DNA from: Thermoprotei archaeon | GTDB lineage: Archaea > Thermoproteota > Nitrososphaeria > Geothermarchaeales > JDFR-13 | Assembly (NCBI GenBank): GCA_011043415.1 | Contig: DQXH01000059.1 | Span: 1 to 38,132, forward strand | Reading direction: 5' to 3' | DNA: 38,132 bases | Shown here: piece by piece, positions 38,131 through 38,132 of the stretch | How positions within the stretch are numbered: the first letter of the stretch is position 1 | Layout: every line of letters starts with the position of its first letter | The notes under the pieces: model-generated | Databases searched by the model: none | What the model saw: the letters and a program-made list of their open reading frames with translations, nothing else | Told to the model about the DNA's origin: nothing | Made by a program: the position numbers and the translations under genes

Positions 38131-38132
38131 TC

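Overview
This 38.1-kb window is archaeal chromosome: low GC, haloarchaeal features absent, probably TACK/Thermoproteota-like, although I cannot place the lineage without a search. It is almost entirely a set of information-processing gene clusters. (1) Minus strand 1-7820 is the S10/spc-type ribosomal protein operon, from uL22 down to a partial uL15, with RNase P subunit Rnp1 embedded. (2) Minus strand 7.9-10.8 kb encodes TFE, Trm56, HflX and MBF1, followed by a plus-strand NAC gene. (3) 11.2-11.4 kb carries tRNA-Pro(CGG) and tRNA-Met(CAT). (4) Minus strand 11.5-13.9 kb encodes ECF transporter A-A-T without an S component. (5) Minus strand 13.9-21.6 kb is the exosome/proteasome superoperon: DHH protein, prefoldin beta, Pcc1, Brix/Imp4, eL43, Rrp42, Rrp41, Rrp4, SBDS, PsmA, Rnp2, Rnp3, DUF54. 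(6) Plus strand 21.6-26.6 kb encodes Kae1, Bud32, an ITPase, uS15, a DHH/RecJ-like protein, a second Pcc1-family protein and eS1. (7) 26.6-36.2 kb encodes a YchF/Obg-type GTPase, a SerA-like dehydrogenase, eL15, TruD, Pth2, a geranylgeranyl reductase, a Zn-ribbon protein, aEF1B, Cdc48/VCP, a small protein and FEN1. (8) 36.3-38.1 kb carries three tRNAs (Gly, Pro, Trp), a PUA-like protein and a NOP2/Sun methyltransferase. The strongest signals are: a tRNA-Trp intron with two interlocking perfect complementarities around a box-C motif, suggesting a degenerate box C/D-like or pseudoknotted precursor; a tRNA-Met with a 15-nt intron at 25/26 and a clear BHB motif; a frameshift in the proteasome alpha gene; an in-frame TAA in the Cdc48 D2 domain; and two tRNA-Pro genes that differ only at the wobble base. 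I saw no CRISPR array, mobile element or obvious novel multi-gene defence system.
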